In this document: one piece after another, positions 23,467-35,615 of the stretch
How the letters are laid out: the number at the start of each line of letters is the position of its first letter
Numbering within the stretch: position 1 is the stretch's first letter
DNA from: Auanema rhodensis
Taxonomy: Eukaryota; Nematoda; Chromadorea; Rhabditida; Rhabditidae
NCBI GenBank assembly: GCA_964057225.1
Contig: OZ059895.1
Coordinates: forward strand, 3,162,001-3,226,000
Direction of reading: 5' to 3'
Length of the DNA: 64,000 nucleotides
Notes under the pieces: model-generated
Told to the model about the DNA's origin: nothing
The model's input: only the letters and a program-made list of their open reading frames with translations
Databases searched by the model: none
Translations under genes and position numbers: made by a program

Positions 23467-26112
23467 CTAGTAAAACATGCCCTTCAAAGCATCAGAACAT
23501 GTGATCACATTCCAATTTTTTTGTATCTTTCTTGTAAAGATAGTAATATATCATATGTTGAACACTATGTTGGAAAGATTTTAATTCAGATTTTCGAACT
23601 TTTATTCAGTTTGTTTTTTAAACTTTGATTAAGAACTTTGATTTTTGTACACCCATAAATTATACGCAGCACAGGTTACCCTTAATTAATGAACTGACCG
23701 ACTAATCAGACATGGATCTTTCCAAGTTCTGTTGCTTGAACGGATGTTTTCCTACGAAGGCTAGTAAAACATGCCCTTCAAAGCATCAGAACATGTGATC
23801 ACATTCCAATATTTTTGTATCTATCTTGTAAAGATAGTAATATATCATATGTTGAACACTATGTTGGAAAGATTTTAATTCAGATTTTCTAACTTTTATT
23901 CAGTTTGTTTTTTAAACTTTGATTAAGAACTTTGATTTTTGTACACCCATAAATTATACGCAGCACAGGTTACACTTAAATAATGAACTGACCGACTAAT
24001 CAGACATGGATCTTTCCTAGTTCTGTTGCTTGAATGGATGTTTTCCTACGTAGGCTAGTAAAACATGCCCTTCAAAGCATCAGAACATGTGATCACATTC
24101 CAATTTTTTTGTATCTATCTTGTAAAGATAGTAATATATCATATGTTGAACACTATGTTGGAAAGATTTTAATTCAGATTTACGAACTTTTATTCAGTTT
24201 GTTTTTTAAACTTTGATTAAGAACTTTGATTTTTGTACACCCATAAATTATACGCAGCACAGGTTACCCTTAATTAATGAACTGACCGACTAATCAGACA
24301 TGGATCTTTCCAAGTTCTGTTGCTTGAACGGATGTTTTCCTACGTAGGCTAGTAAAACATGCCCTTCAAAGCATCAGAACATGTGATCACATTCCAATTT
24401 TTTTGTATCTATCTTGTAAAGATAGTAATATATCATATGTTGAACACTATGTTGGAAAGATTTTAATTCAGATTTTCTAACTTTTATTCAGTTTGTTTTT
24501 TAAACTTTGATTAAGAACTTTGATTTTTGTACACCCATAAATTATACGCAGCACAGGTTACCCTTGAATAATGAACTGACCGACTAATCAGACATGGATC
24601 TTTCCTAGTTCTGTTGCTTGAATGGATGTTTTCCTACGTAGGCTAGTAAAACATGCCCTTCAAAGCATCAGAACATGTGATCACATTCCAATTTTTTTGT
24701 ATCTTTCTTGTAAAGATAGTAATATATCATATGTTGAACACTATGTTGGAAAGATTTTAATTCAGATTTTCGAACTTTTATTCAGTTTGTTTTTTAAACT
24801 TTGATTAAGAACTTTGATTTTTGTACACCCATAAATTATACGCAGCACAGGTTACCCTTAATTAATGAACTGACCGACTAATCAGACATGGATCTTTCCA
24901 AGTTCTGTTGCTTGAACGGATGTTTTCCTACGAAGGCTAGTAAAACATGCCCTTCAAAGCATCAGAACATGTGATCACATTCCAATATTTTTGTATCTAT
25001 CTTGTAAAGATAGTAATATATCATATGTTGAACACTATGTTGGAAAGATTTTAATTCAGATTTTCTAACTTTTATTCAGTTTGTTTTTTAAACTTTGATT
25101 AAGAACTTTGATTTTTGTACACCCATAAATTATACGCAGCACAGGTTACACTTAAATAATGAACTGACCGACTAATCAGACATGGATCTTTCCTAGTTCT
25201 GTTGCTTGAATGGATGTTTTCCTACGTAGGCTAGTAAAACATGCCCTTCAAAGCATCAGAACATGTGATCACATTCCAATTTTTTTGTATCTATCTTGTA
25301 AAGATAGTAATATATCATATGTTGAACACTATGTTGGAAAGATTTTAATTCAGATTTACGAACTTTTATTCAGTTTGTTTTTTAAACTTTGATTAAGAAC
25401 TTTGATTTTTGTACACCCATAAATTATACGCAGCACAGGTTACCCTTAATTAATGAACTGACCGACTAATCAGACATGGATCTTTCCAAGTTCTGTTGCT
25501 TGAACGGATGTTTTCCTACGTAGGCTAGTAAAACATGCCCTTCAAAGCATCAGAACATGTGATCACATTCCAATTTTTTTGTATCTATCTTGTAAAGATA
25601 GTAATATATCATATGTTGAACACTATGTTGGAAAGATTTTAATTCAGATTTTCTAACTTTTATTCAGTTTGTTTTTTAAACTTTGATTAAGAACTTTGAT
25701 TTTTGTACACCCATAAATTATACGCAGCACAGGTTACCCTTAAATAATGAACTGACCGACTAATCAGACATGGATCTTTCCTAGTTCTGTTGCTTGAATG
25801 GATGTTTTCCTACGTAGGCTAGTAAAACATGCCCTTCAAAGCATCAGAACATGTGATCACATTCCAATTTTTTTGTATCTATCTTGTAAAGATAGTAATA
25901 TATCATATGTTGAACACTATGTTGGAAAGATTTTAATTCAGATTTTCGAACTTTTATTCAGTTTGTTTTTTAAACTTTGATTAAGAACTTTGATTTTTGT
26001 ACACCCATAAATTATACGCAGCACAGGTTACCCTTAATTAATGAACTGACCGACTAATCAGACATGGATCTTTCCAAGTTCTGTTGCTTGAACGGATGTT
26101 TTCCTACGTAGG
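23467..26112 (+). repeat. 1176-bp C-B-C2-B7 unit, two full copies plus a C
   Basis: Units are 23467-24642 and 24643-25818, followed by the lone C at 25819. Starts: 23467 C, 23761 B, 24055 C2, 24349 B7, 24643 C, 24937 B, 25231 C2, 25525 B7, 25819 C. Both B copies carry 'ttacactt' and both are followed by C2 ('tacgaac'), the first appearance of that class. The B7 copies differ in the tail ('cccttgaat' against 'cccttaaat'). Confidence 0.92.
24055..24348 (+). repeat. Reference monomer, class C2 (294 bp)
   Basis: C2 differs from C by 'tttacgaac' for 'tttcgaac' type sequence and by plain 'gtatctatc'. I count 15 copies, all from 24 kb on. Twelve are directly preceded by a B copy with 'ttacactt'; the exceptions are 28006, 37717 and 43724. 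From 35616 on, eight C2 copies also have 'gtgaag' in the hairpin loop, and each of those eight is followed by a B3 copy. Confidence 0.92.
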
Positions 26113-26701
26113 CTAGTAAAACATGCCCTTCAAAGCATCAGAACATGTGACCACATTCCAATTTTTTTGTATCTTTCTTGTAAAGATAGTAATATATCAT
26201 ATGTTGAACACTATGTTGGAAAGATTTTAATTCAGATTTTTTCAACTTTCACTCAATTTGTTTTCTAAACTTTGATTAAGAACTTTGATTTTTGTACACC
26301 CATAAATTATACGCAGCACAGGTTACCCTTGAATAATGAACTGACCGACTAATCAGACATGGATCTTTCCAAGTTCTGTTGCTTGAACGGATGTTTTCCT
26401 ACGTAGGCTAGTAAAACATGCCCTTCAAAGCATCAGAACATGTGATCACATTCCATTTTTTTTGTATCTATCTTGTAAAGATAGTAATATATCATATGTT
26501 GAACACTATGTTGGAAAGATTTTAATTCAGATTTTCTAACTTTTATTCAGTTTGTTTTTTAAACTTTGATTAAGAACTTTGATTTTTGTACACCCATAAA
26601 TTATACGCAGCACAGGTTACCCTTAAATAATGAACTGACCGACTAATCAGACATGGATCTTTCCTAGTTCTGTTGCTTGAATGGATGTTTTCCTACGTAG
26701 G

Positions 26702-26997
26702 CTAGTAAAACATGCCCTTCAAAGCATCAGAACATGTGATCACATTCCAATTTTTTTGAAATCTATCTTGTAAAGATAGTAATATATCATATGTTGAACA
26801 CTATGTTGGAAAGATTTTAATTCAGATTTTTTCAACTTTCACTCAGTTTGTTTTCTAAACTTTGATTAAGAACCTTGTTGTTTGTACACCCATAAAATAT
26901 ACGCAGCACAGGTTACCCTTAAATAATGAACTGACCGTCTAATCAGACATGGATCTTCCCAAGTTCTGTTGCTTGAATGGATGTTTTCCTACGTAGG
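26702..26997 (+). repeat. Reference monomer, class F (296 bp, full length with 'gaaatct')
   Basis: F has the one-base gain 'gaaatct' that is otherwise seen only in S210, but keeps the 85 bp that S210 lacks. It also has the D-like arm, 'aaccttgttg', 'cataaaatat', 'gaccgtct' and 'atcttccc'. Seven copies exist: 26702, 30653, 33429, 50572, 53348, 55913 and 59990. It could descend from the undeleted relative of S210, or be a product of head exchange between an S210 and a D-like copy. It is the most diverged full-length class. Confidence 0.92.
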
Positions 26998-27501
26998 CTA
27001 GTAAAACATGCCCTTCAAAGCATCAGAACATGTGATCACATTCCAATTTTTTTGTATCTATCTTGTAAAGATAGTAATATATCATATGTTGAACACTATG
27101 TTGGAAAGATTTTAATTCAGATTTTCTAACTTTTATTCAGTTTGTTTTTTAAACTTTGATTAAGAACTTTGATTTTTGTACAAACATAAATTATACGCAG
27201 CACAGGTTACCCTTAAATAATGAACTGACCGACTAATCAGACATGGATCTTTCCTAGTTCTGTTGCTTGAATGGATGTTTTCCTACGTAGGCTAGTAAAA
27301 CATGCCCTTCAAAGCATCAGAACATGTGATCACATTCCAATTTTTTTGAAATCTATCTTGTAAAGATAGTAATAAACTTTGATTTTTGTACACCCATAAA
27401 TTATACGCAGCACAGGTTACCCTTAAATAATGAACTGACCGACTAATCAGACATGGATCTTTCCAAGTTCTGTTGCTTGAACGGATGTTTTCCTACGTAG
27501 G

Positions 27502-27796
27502 CTAGTAAAACATGCCCTTCAAAGCATCAGAACATGTGACCACATTCCAATTTTTTTGTATCTATCTTGTAAAGATAATAATATATCATATGTTGAACAC
27601 TATGTTGGAAAGATTTTAATTCACATTTTTTCAACTTTCACTCAATTTGTTTTCTAAACTTTGATTAAGAACTTTGATTTTTGTACACCCATAAATTATA
27701 CGCAGCACAGGTTACCCTTGAATAATGAACTGACCGACTAATCAGACATGGATCTTTCCTAGTTCTGTTGCTTGAATGGATGTTTTCCTACGTAGG
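27502..27796 (+). repeat. Reference monomer, class E (295 bp)
   Basis: E has 'gataat' for 'gatagt', 'ttcacatttttt' for 'ttcagatttt', 'ttcaactttcactcaat' and 'gttttctaaac'. I count 26 copies, all after 27.5 kb. Two subtypes alternate around S209 in the late higher-order repeat: one with 'gatcacat', usually 'ttactcttgaat' there (upstream of S209), and one with 'gaccacat' and 'cacaatg' (downstream of S209). This first copy has 'gaccacat' but 'cactatg'. Confidence 0.93.
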
Positions 27797-28005
27797 CTAG
27801 TAAAACATGCCCTTCAAAGCATCAGAACATGTGATCACAATCCAATTTTTTTGTATCTATCTTGTAAAGATAGTAATAAACTTTGATTTTTGTACACCCA
27901 TAAATTATACGCAGCACAGGTTACCCTTAAATAATGAACTGACCGACTAATCAGACATGGATCTTTCCTAGTTCTGTTGCTTGAATGGATGTTTTCCTAC
28001 GTAGG
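27797..28005 (+). repeat. First S209 short monomer
   Basis: S209 is the first of 14 copies of 209 bp. It has the same 85-bp deletion as S210 (junction here 27878/27879) but the ordinary 'gtatct', hence one base less. It is confined to positions after 27.8 kb, while S210 begins at 5.6 kb. Because the junction is identical, S209 most likely arose from S210 by head exchange with an ordinary copy rather than by a second deletion. This copy has a private 'gatcacaatcc'. Confidence 0.94.
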
Positions 28006-30063
28006 CTAGTAAAACATGCCCTTCAAAGCATCAGAACATGTGACCACATTCCAATTTTTTTGTATCTATCTTGTAAAGATAGTAATATATCATATGTTGA
28101 ACACTATGTTGGAAAGATTTTAATTCAGATTTACGAACTTTTATTCAGTTTGTTTTTTAAACTTTGATTAAGAACTTTGATTTTTGTACACCCATAAATT
28201 ATACGCAGCACAGGTTACCCTTAATTAATGAACTGACCGACTAATCAGACATGGATCTTTCCAAGTTCTGTTGCTTGAACGGATGTTTTCCTACGTAGGC
28301 TAGTAAAACATGCCCTTCAAAGCATCAGAACATGTGATCACATTCCAATTTTTTTGTATCTATCTTGTAAAGATAGTAATATATCATATGTTGAACACTA
28401 TGTTGGAAAGATTTTAATTCAGATTTTCTAACTTTTATTCAGTTTGTTTTTTAAACTTTGATTAAGAACTTTGATTTTTGTACACCCATAAATTATACGC
28501 AGCACAGGTTACCCTTGAATAATGAACTGACCGACTAATCAGACATGGATCTTTCCTAGTTCTGTTGCTTGAATGGATGTTTTCCTACGTAGGCTAGTAA
28601 AACATGCCCTTCAAAGCATCAGAACATGTGATCACATTCCAATTTTTTTGTATCTTTCTTGTAAAGATAGTAATATATCATATGTTGAACACTATGTTGG
28701 AAAGATTTTAATTCAGATTTTCGAACTTTTATTCAGTTTGTTTTTTAAACTTTGATTAAGAACTTTGATTTTTGTACACCCATAAATTATACGCAGCACA
28801 GGTTACCCTTAATTAATGAACTGACCGACTAATCAGACATGGATCTTTCCAAGTTCTGTTGCTTGAACGGATGTTTTCCTACGAAGGCTAGTAAAACATG
28901 CCCTTCAAAGCATCAGAACATGTGATCACATTCCAATATTTTTGTATCTATCTTGTAAAGATAGTAATATATCATATGTTGAACACTATGTTGGAAAGAT
29001 TTTAATTCAGATTTTCTAACTTTTATTCAGTTTGTTTTTTAAACTTTGATTAAGAACTTTGATTTTTGTACACCCATAAATTATACGCAGCACAGGTTAC
29101 ACTTAAATAATGAACTGACCGACTAATCAGACATGGATCTTTCCTAGTTCTGTTGCTTGAATGGATGTTTTCCTACGTAGGCTAGTAAAACATGCCCTTC
29201 AAAGCATCAGAACATGTGATCACATTCCAATTTTTTTGTATCTATCTTGTAAAGATAGTAATATATCATATGTTGAACACTATGTTGGAAAGATTTTAAT
29301 TCAGATTTACGAACTTTTATTCAGTTTGTTTTTTAAACTTTGATTAAGAACTTTGATTTTTGTACACCCATAAATTATACGCAGCACAGGTTACCCTTAA
29401 TTAATGAACTGACCGACTAATCAGACATGGATCTTTCCAAGTTCTGTTGCTTGAACGGATGTTTTCCTACGTAGGCTAGTAAAACATGCCCTTCAAAGCA
29501 TCAGAACATGTGATCACATTCCAATTTTTTTGTATCTATCTTGTAAAGATAGTAATATATCATATGTTGAACACTATGTTGGAAAGATTTTAATTCAGAT
29601 TTTCTAACTTTTATTCAGTTTGTTTTTTAAACTTTGATTAAGAACTTTGATTTTTGTACACCCATAAATTATACGCAGCACAGGTTACCCTTAAATAATG
29701 AACTGACCGACTAATCAGACATGGATCTTTCCTAGTTCTGTTGCTTGAATGGATGTTTTCCTACGTAGGCTAGTAAAACATGCCCTTCAAAGCATCAGAA
29801 CATGTGATCACATTCCAATTTTTTTGTATCTATCTTGTAAAGATAGTAATATATCATATGTTGAACACTATGTTGGAAAGATTTTAATTCAGATTTTCGA
29901 ACTTTTATTCAGTTTGTTTTTTAAACTTTGATTAAGAACTTTGATTTTTGTACACCCATAAATTATACGCAGCACAGGTTACCCTTAATTAATGAACTGA
30001 CCGACTAATCAGACATGGATCTTTCCAAGTTCTGTTGCTTGAACGGATGTTTTCCTACGTAGG
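28006..30063 (+). repeat. C2-B7-C-B-C2-B7-C block, second copy of 24055-26112
   Basis: Starts: 28006 C2, 28300 B7, 28594 C, 28888 B, 29182 C2, 29476 B7, 29770 C. Each lies 3951 bp after its partner, and the match continues through D-B7-F-B7. By diagnostic sites the shared segment runs 23975-27348 against 27926-31299, about 3.37 kb. Differences noted: 'gaccacat' in the 28006 copy against 'gatcacat', 'tctatc' at 30064 against 'tctttc' at 26113, and 'acaatcat' against 'acaaacat'. Confidence 0.93.
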
Positions 30064-32839
30064 CTAGTAAAACATGCCCTTCAAAGCATCAGAACATGTG
30101 ACCACATTCCAATTTTTTTGTATCTATCTTGTAAAGATAGTAATATATCATATGTTGAACACTATGTTGGAAAGATTTTAATTCAGATTTTTTCAACTTT
30201 CACTCAATTTGTTTTCTAAACTTTGATTAAGAACTTTGATTTTTGTACACCCATAAATTATACGCAGCACAGGTTACCCTTGAATAATGAACTGACCGAC
30301 TAATCAGACATGGATCTTTCCAAGTTCTGTTGCTTGAACGGATGTTTTCCTACGTAGGCTAGTAAAACATGCCCTTCAAAGCATCAGAACATGTGATCAC
30401 ATTCCATTTTTTTTGTATCTATCTTGTAAAGATAGTAATATATCATATGTTGAACACTATGTTGGAAAGATTTTAATTCAGATTTTCTAACTTTTATTCA
30501 GTTTGTTTTTTAAACTTTGATTAAGAACTTTGATTTTTGTACACCCATAAATTATACGCAGCACAGGTTACCCTTAAATAATGAACTGACCGACTAATCA
30601 GACATGGATCTTTCCTAGTTCTGTTGCTTGAATGGATGTTTTCCTACGTAGGCTAGTAAAACATGCCCTTCAAAGCATCAGAACATGTGATCACATTCCA
30701 ATTTTTTTGAAATCTATCTTGTAAAGATAGTAATATATCATATGTTGAACACTATGTTGGAAAGATTTTAATTCAGATTTTTTCAACTTTCACTCAGTTT
30801 GTTTTCTAAACTTTGATTAAGAACCTTGTTGTTTGTACACCCATAAAATATACGCAGCACAGGTTACCCTTAAATAATGAACTGACCGTCTAATCAGACA
30901 TGGATCTTCCCAAGTTCTGTTGCTTGAATGGATGTTTTCCTACGTAGGCTAGTAAAACATGCCCTTCAAAGCATCAGAACATGTGATCACATTCCAATTT
31001 TTTTGTATCTATCTTGTAAAGATAGTAATATATCATATGTTGAACACTATGTTGGAAAGATTTTAATTCAGATTTTCTAACTTTTATTCAGTTTGTTTTT
31101 TAAACTTTGATTAAGAACTTTGATTTTTGTACAATCATAAATTATACGCAGCACAGGTTACCCTTAAATAATGAACTGACCGACTAATCAGACATGGATC
31201 TTTCCTAGTTCTGTTGCTTGAATGGATGTTTTCCTACGTAGGCTAGTAAAACATGCCCTTCAAAGCATCAGAACATGTGATCACATTCCAATTTTTTTGT
31301 ATCTATCTTGTAAAGATGATAATATATCATATGTTGAACACTATGTTGGAAAGATTTTAATTCACATTTTTTCAACTTTCACTCAATTTGTTTTCTAAAC
31401 TTTGATTAAGAACTTTGATTTTTGTACACCCATAAATTATACGCAGCACAGGTTACCCTTGAATAATGAACTGACCGACTAATCAGACATGGATCTTTCC
31501 TAGTTCTGTTGCTTGAATGGATGTTTTCCTACGTAGGCTAGTAAAACATGCCCTTCAAAGCATCAGAACATGTGATCACATTCCAATTTTTTTGTATCTA
31601 TCTTGTAAAGATAGTAATAAACTTTGATTTTTGTACACCCATAAATTATACGCAGCACAGGTTACCCTTAAATAATGAACTGACCGACTAATCAGACATG
31701 GATCTTTCCTAGTTCTGTTGCTTGAATGGATGTTTTCCTACGTAGGCTAGTAAAACATGCCCTTCAAAGCATCAGAACATGTGACCACATTCCAATTTTT
31801 TTGTATCTATCTTGTAAAGATAATAATATATCATATGTTGAACACAATGTTGGAAAGATTTTAATTCACATTTTTTCAACTTTCACTCAATTTGTTTTCT
31901 AAACTTTGATTAAGAACTTTGATTTTTGTACACCCATAAATTATACGCAGCACAGGTTACCCTTGAATAATGAACTGACCGACTAATCAGACATGGATCT
32001 TTCCTAGTTCTGTTGCTTGAATGGATGTTTTCCTACGTAGGCTAGTAAAACATGCCCTTCAAAGCATCAGAACATGTGATCACATTCCAATTTTTTTGAA
32101 ATCTATCTTGTAAAGATAGTAATAAACTTTGATTTTTGTACACCCATAAATTATACGCAGCACAGGTTACCCTTAAATAATGAACTGACCGACTAATCAG
32201 ACATGGATCTTTCCTAGTTCTGTTGCTTGAATGGATGTTTTCCTACGTAGGCTAGTAAAACATGCCCTTCAAAGCATCAGAACATGTGATCACATTCCAA
32301 TTTTTTTGTATCTTTCTTGTAAAGATAGTAATATATCATATGTTGAACACTATGTTGGAAAGATTTTAATTCAGATTTTCGAACTTTTATTCAGTTTGTT
32401 TTTTAAACTTTGATTAAGAACTTTGATTTTTGTACACCCATAAATTATACGCAGCACAGGTTACCCTTAATTAATGAACTGACCGACTAATCAGACATGG
32501 ATCTTTCCAAGTTCTGTTGCTTGAACGGATGTTTTCCTACGAAGGCTAGTAAAACATGCCCTTCAAAGCATCAGAACATGTGATCACATTCCAATATTTT
32601 TGTATCTATCTTGTAAAGATAGTAATATATCATATGTTGAACACTATGTTGGAAAGATTTTAATTCAGATTTTCTAACTTTTATTCAGTTTGTTTTTTAA
32701 ACTTTGATTAAGAACTTTGATTTTTGTACACCCATAAATTATACGCAGCACAGGTTACCCTTAATTAATGAACTGACCGACTAATCAGACATGGATCTTT
32801 CCAAGTTCTGTTGCTTGAACGGATGTTTTCCTACGTAGG
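30064..32839 (+). repeat. 2776-bp higher-order unit, first copy
   Basis: Order D-B7-F-B7-E-S209-E-S210-C-B, starts 30064, 30359, 30653, 30949, 31243, 31538, 31747, 32042, 32252, 32546. The last monomer is a hybrid: its head is class B and its tail ('cccttaattaatg', 'ccaag', 'gaacgg', 'gtagg') matches the C copy at 29770. A private change gives 'gatgataat' (31318) in the first E. It is duplicated in tandem at 32840. Confidence 0.94.
32546..32839 (+). repeat. Hybrid monomer at the 2776-bp duplication junction
   Basis: The left side matches the B copy at 35322 and the right side matches the C copy at 29770. The two matching arms overlap at 32676-32758, so an unequal crossover fell within those 83 bp. 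Other B copies in this position end 'ttacacttaaat'; this one reads 'ttacccttaattaatg'. Confidence 0.88.
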
Positions 32840-35615
32840 CTAGTAAAACATGCCCTTCAAAGCATCAGAACATGTGACCACATTCCAATTTTTTTGTATC
32901 TATCTTGTAAAGATAGTAATATATCATATGTTGAACACTATGTTGGAAAGATTTTAATTCAGATTTTTTCAACTTTCACTCAATTTGTTTTCTAAACTTT
33001 GATTAAGAACTTTGATTTTTGTACACCCATAAATTATACGCAGCACAGGTTACCCTTGAATAATGAACTGACCGACTAATCAGACATGGATCTTTCCAAG
33101 TTCTGTTGCTTGAACGGATGTTTTCCTACGTAGGCTAGTAAAACATGCCCTTCAAAGCATCAGAACATGTGATCACATTCCATTTTTTTTGTATCTATCT
33201 TGTAAAGATAGTAATATATCATATGTTGAACACTATGTTGGAAAGATTTTAATTCAGATTTTCTAACTTTTATTCAGTTTGTTTTTTAAACTTTGATTAA
33301 GAACTTTGATTTTTGTACACCCATAAATTATACGCAGCACAGGTTACCCTTAAATAATGAACTGACCGACTAATCAGACATGGATCTTTCCTAGTTCTGT
33401 TGCTTGAATGGATGTTTTCCTACGTAGGCTAGTAAAACATGCCCTTCAAAGCATCAGAACATGTGATCACATTCCAATTTTTTTGAAATCTATCTTGTAA
33501 AGATAGTAATATATCATATGTTGAACACTATGTTGGAAAGATTTTAATTCAGATTTTTTCAACTTTCACTCAGTTTGTTTTCTAAACTTTGATTAAGAAC
33601 CTTGTTGTTTGTACACCCATAAAATATACGCAGCACAGGTTACCCTTAAATAATGAACTGACCGTCTAATCAGACATGGATCTTCCCAAGTTCTGTTGCT
33701 TGAATGGATGTTTTCCTACGTAGGCTAGTAAAACATGCCCTTCAAAGCATCAGAACATGTGATCACATTCCAATTTTTTTGTATCTATCTTGTAAAGATA
33801 GTAATATATCATATGTTGAACACTATGTTGGAAAGATTTTAATTCAGATTTTCTAACTTTTATTCAGTTTGTTTTTTAAACTTTGATTAAGAACTTTGAT
33901 TTTTGTACAATCATAAATTATACGCAGCACAGGTTACCCTTAAATAATGAACTGACCGACTAATCAGACATGGATCTTTCCTAGTTCTGTTGCTTGAATG
34001 GATGTTTTCCTACGTAGGCTAGTAAAACATGCCCTTCAAAGCATCAGAACATGTGATCACATTCCAATTTTTTTGTATCTATCTTGTAAAGATAATAATA
34101 TATCATATGTTGAACACTATGTTGGAAAGATTTTAATTCACATTTTTTCAACTTTCACTCAATTTGTTTTCTAAACTTTGATTAAGAACTTTGATTTTTG
34201 TACACCCATAAATTATACGCAGCACAGGTTACCCTTGAATAATGAACTGACCGACTAATCAGACATGGATCTTTCCTAGTTCTGTTGTTTGAATGGATGT
34301 TTTCCTACGTAGGCTAGTAAAACATGCCCTTCAAAGCATCAGAACATGTGATCACATTCCAATTTTTTTGTATCTATCTTGTAAAGATAGTAATAAACTT
34401 TGATTTTTGTACACCCATAAATTATACGCAGCACAGGTTACCCTTAAATAATGAACTGACCGACTAATCAGACATGGATCTTTCCTAGTTCTGTTGCTTG
34501 AATGGATGTTTTCCTACGTAGGCTAGTAAAACATGCCCTTCAAAGCATCAGAACATGTGACCACATTCCAATTTTTTTGTATCTATCTTGTAAAGATAAT
34601 AATATATCATATGTTGAACACAATGTTGGAAAGATTTTAATTCACATTTTTTCAACTTTCACTCAATTTGTTTTCTAAACTTTGATTAAGAACTTTGATT
34701 TTTGTACACCCATAAATTATACGCAGCACAGGTTACCCTTGAATAATGAACTGACCGACTAATCAGACATGGATCTTTCCTAGTTCTGTTGCTTGAATGG
34801 ATGTTTTCCTACGTAGGCTAGTAAAACATGCCCTTCAAAGCATCAGAACATGTGATCACATTCCAATTTTTTTGAAATCTATCTTGTAAAGATAGTAATA
34901 AACTTTGATTTTTGTACACCCATAAATTATACGCAGCACAGGTTACCCTTAAATAATGAACTGACCGACTAATCAGACATGGATCTTTCCTAGTTCTGTT
35001 GCTTGAATGGATGTTTTCCTACGTAGGCTAGTAAAACATGCCCTTCAAAGCATCAGAACATGTGATCACATTCCAATTTTTTTGTATCTTTCTTGTAAAG
35101 ATAGTAATATATCATATGTTGAACACTATGTTGGAAAGATTTTAATTCAGATTTTCGAACTTTTATTCAGTTTGTTTTTTAAACTTTGATTAAGAACTTT
35201 GATTTTTGTACACCCATAAATTATACGCAGCACAGGTTACCCTTAATTAATGAACTGACCGACTAATCAGACATGGATCTTTCCAAGTTCTGTTGCTTGA
35301 ACGGATGTTTTCCTACGAAGGCTAGTAAAACATGCCCTTCAAAGCATCAGAACATGTGATCACATTCCAATATTTTTGTATCTATCTTGTAAAGATAGTA
35401 ATATATCATATGTTGAACACTATGTTGGAAAGATTTTAATTCAGATTTTCTAACTTTTATTCAGTTTGTTTTTTAAACTTTGATTAAGAACTTTGATTTT
35501 TGTACACCCATAAATTATACGCAGCACAGGTTACACTTAAATAATGAACTGACCGACTAATCAGACATGGATCTTTCCTAGTTCTGTTGCTTGAATGGAT
35601 GTTTTCCTACGTAGG
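32840..35615 (+). repeat. 2776-bp higher-order unit, second copy
   Basis: Starts: 32840 D, 33135 B7, 33429 F, 33725 B7, 34019 E, 34314 S209, 34523 E, 34818 S210, 35028 C, 35322 B. The match to the previous unit covers 29900-32758 against 32676-35534. Only two differences were noticed (31318 and 34288, 'ttgtttg'). The final B has 'ttacactt', as expected before C2, so this copy keeps the original right flank and the first copy carries the recombinant junction. Confidence 0.94.

Larger units (their letters stand above)
26113..28005 (+). repeat. D-B7-F-B7-S210-E-S209 block
   Basis: Starts: 26113 D, 26408 B7, 26702 F, 26998 B7, 27292 S210, 27502 E, 27797 S209. This is where F, E and S209 first appear. 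The 26408 copy has 'ccatttttttt', and the 26998 copy has 'acaaacataaa' where later copies after F have 'acaatcataaa'. D-B7-F-B7 recurs at 30064 and 32840, there followed by E-S209-E-S210 without the intervening S210. Confidence 0.93.
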
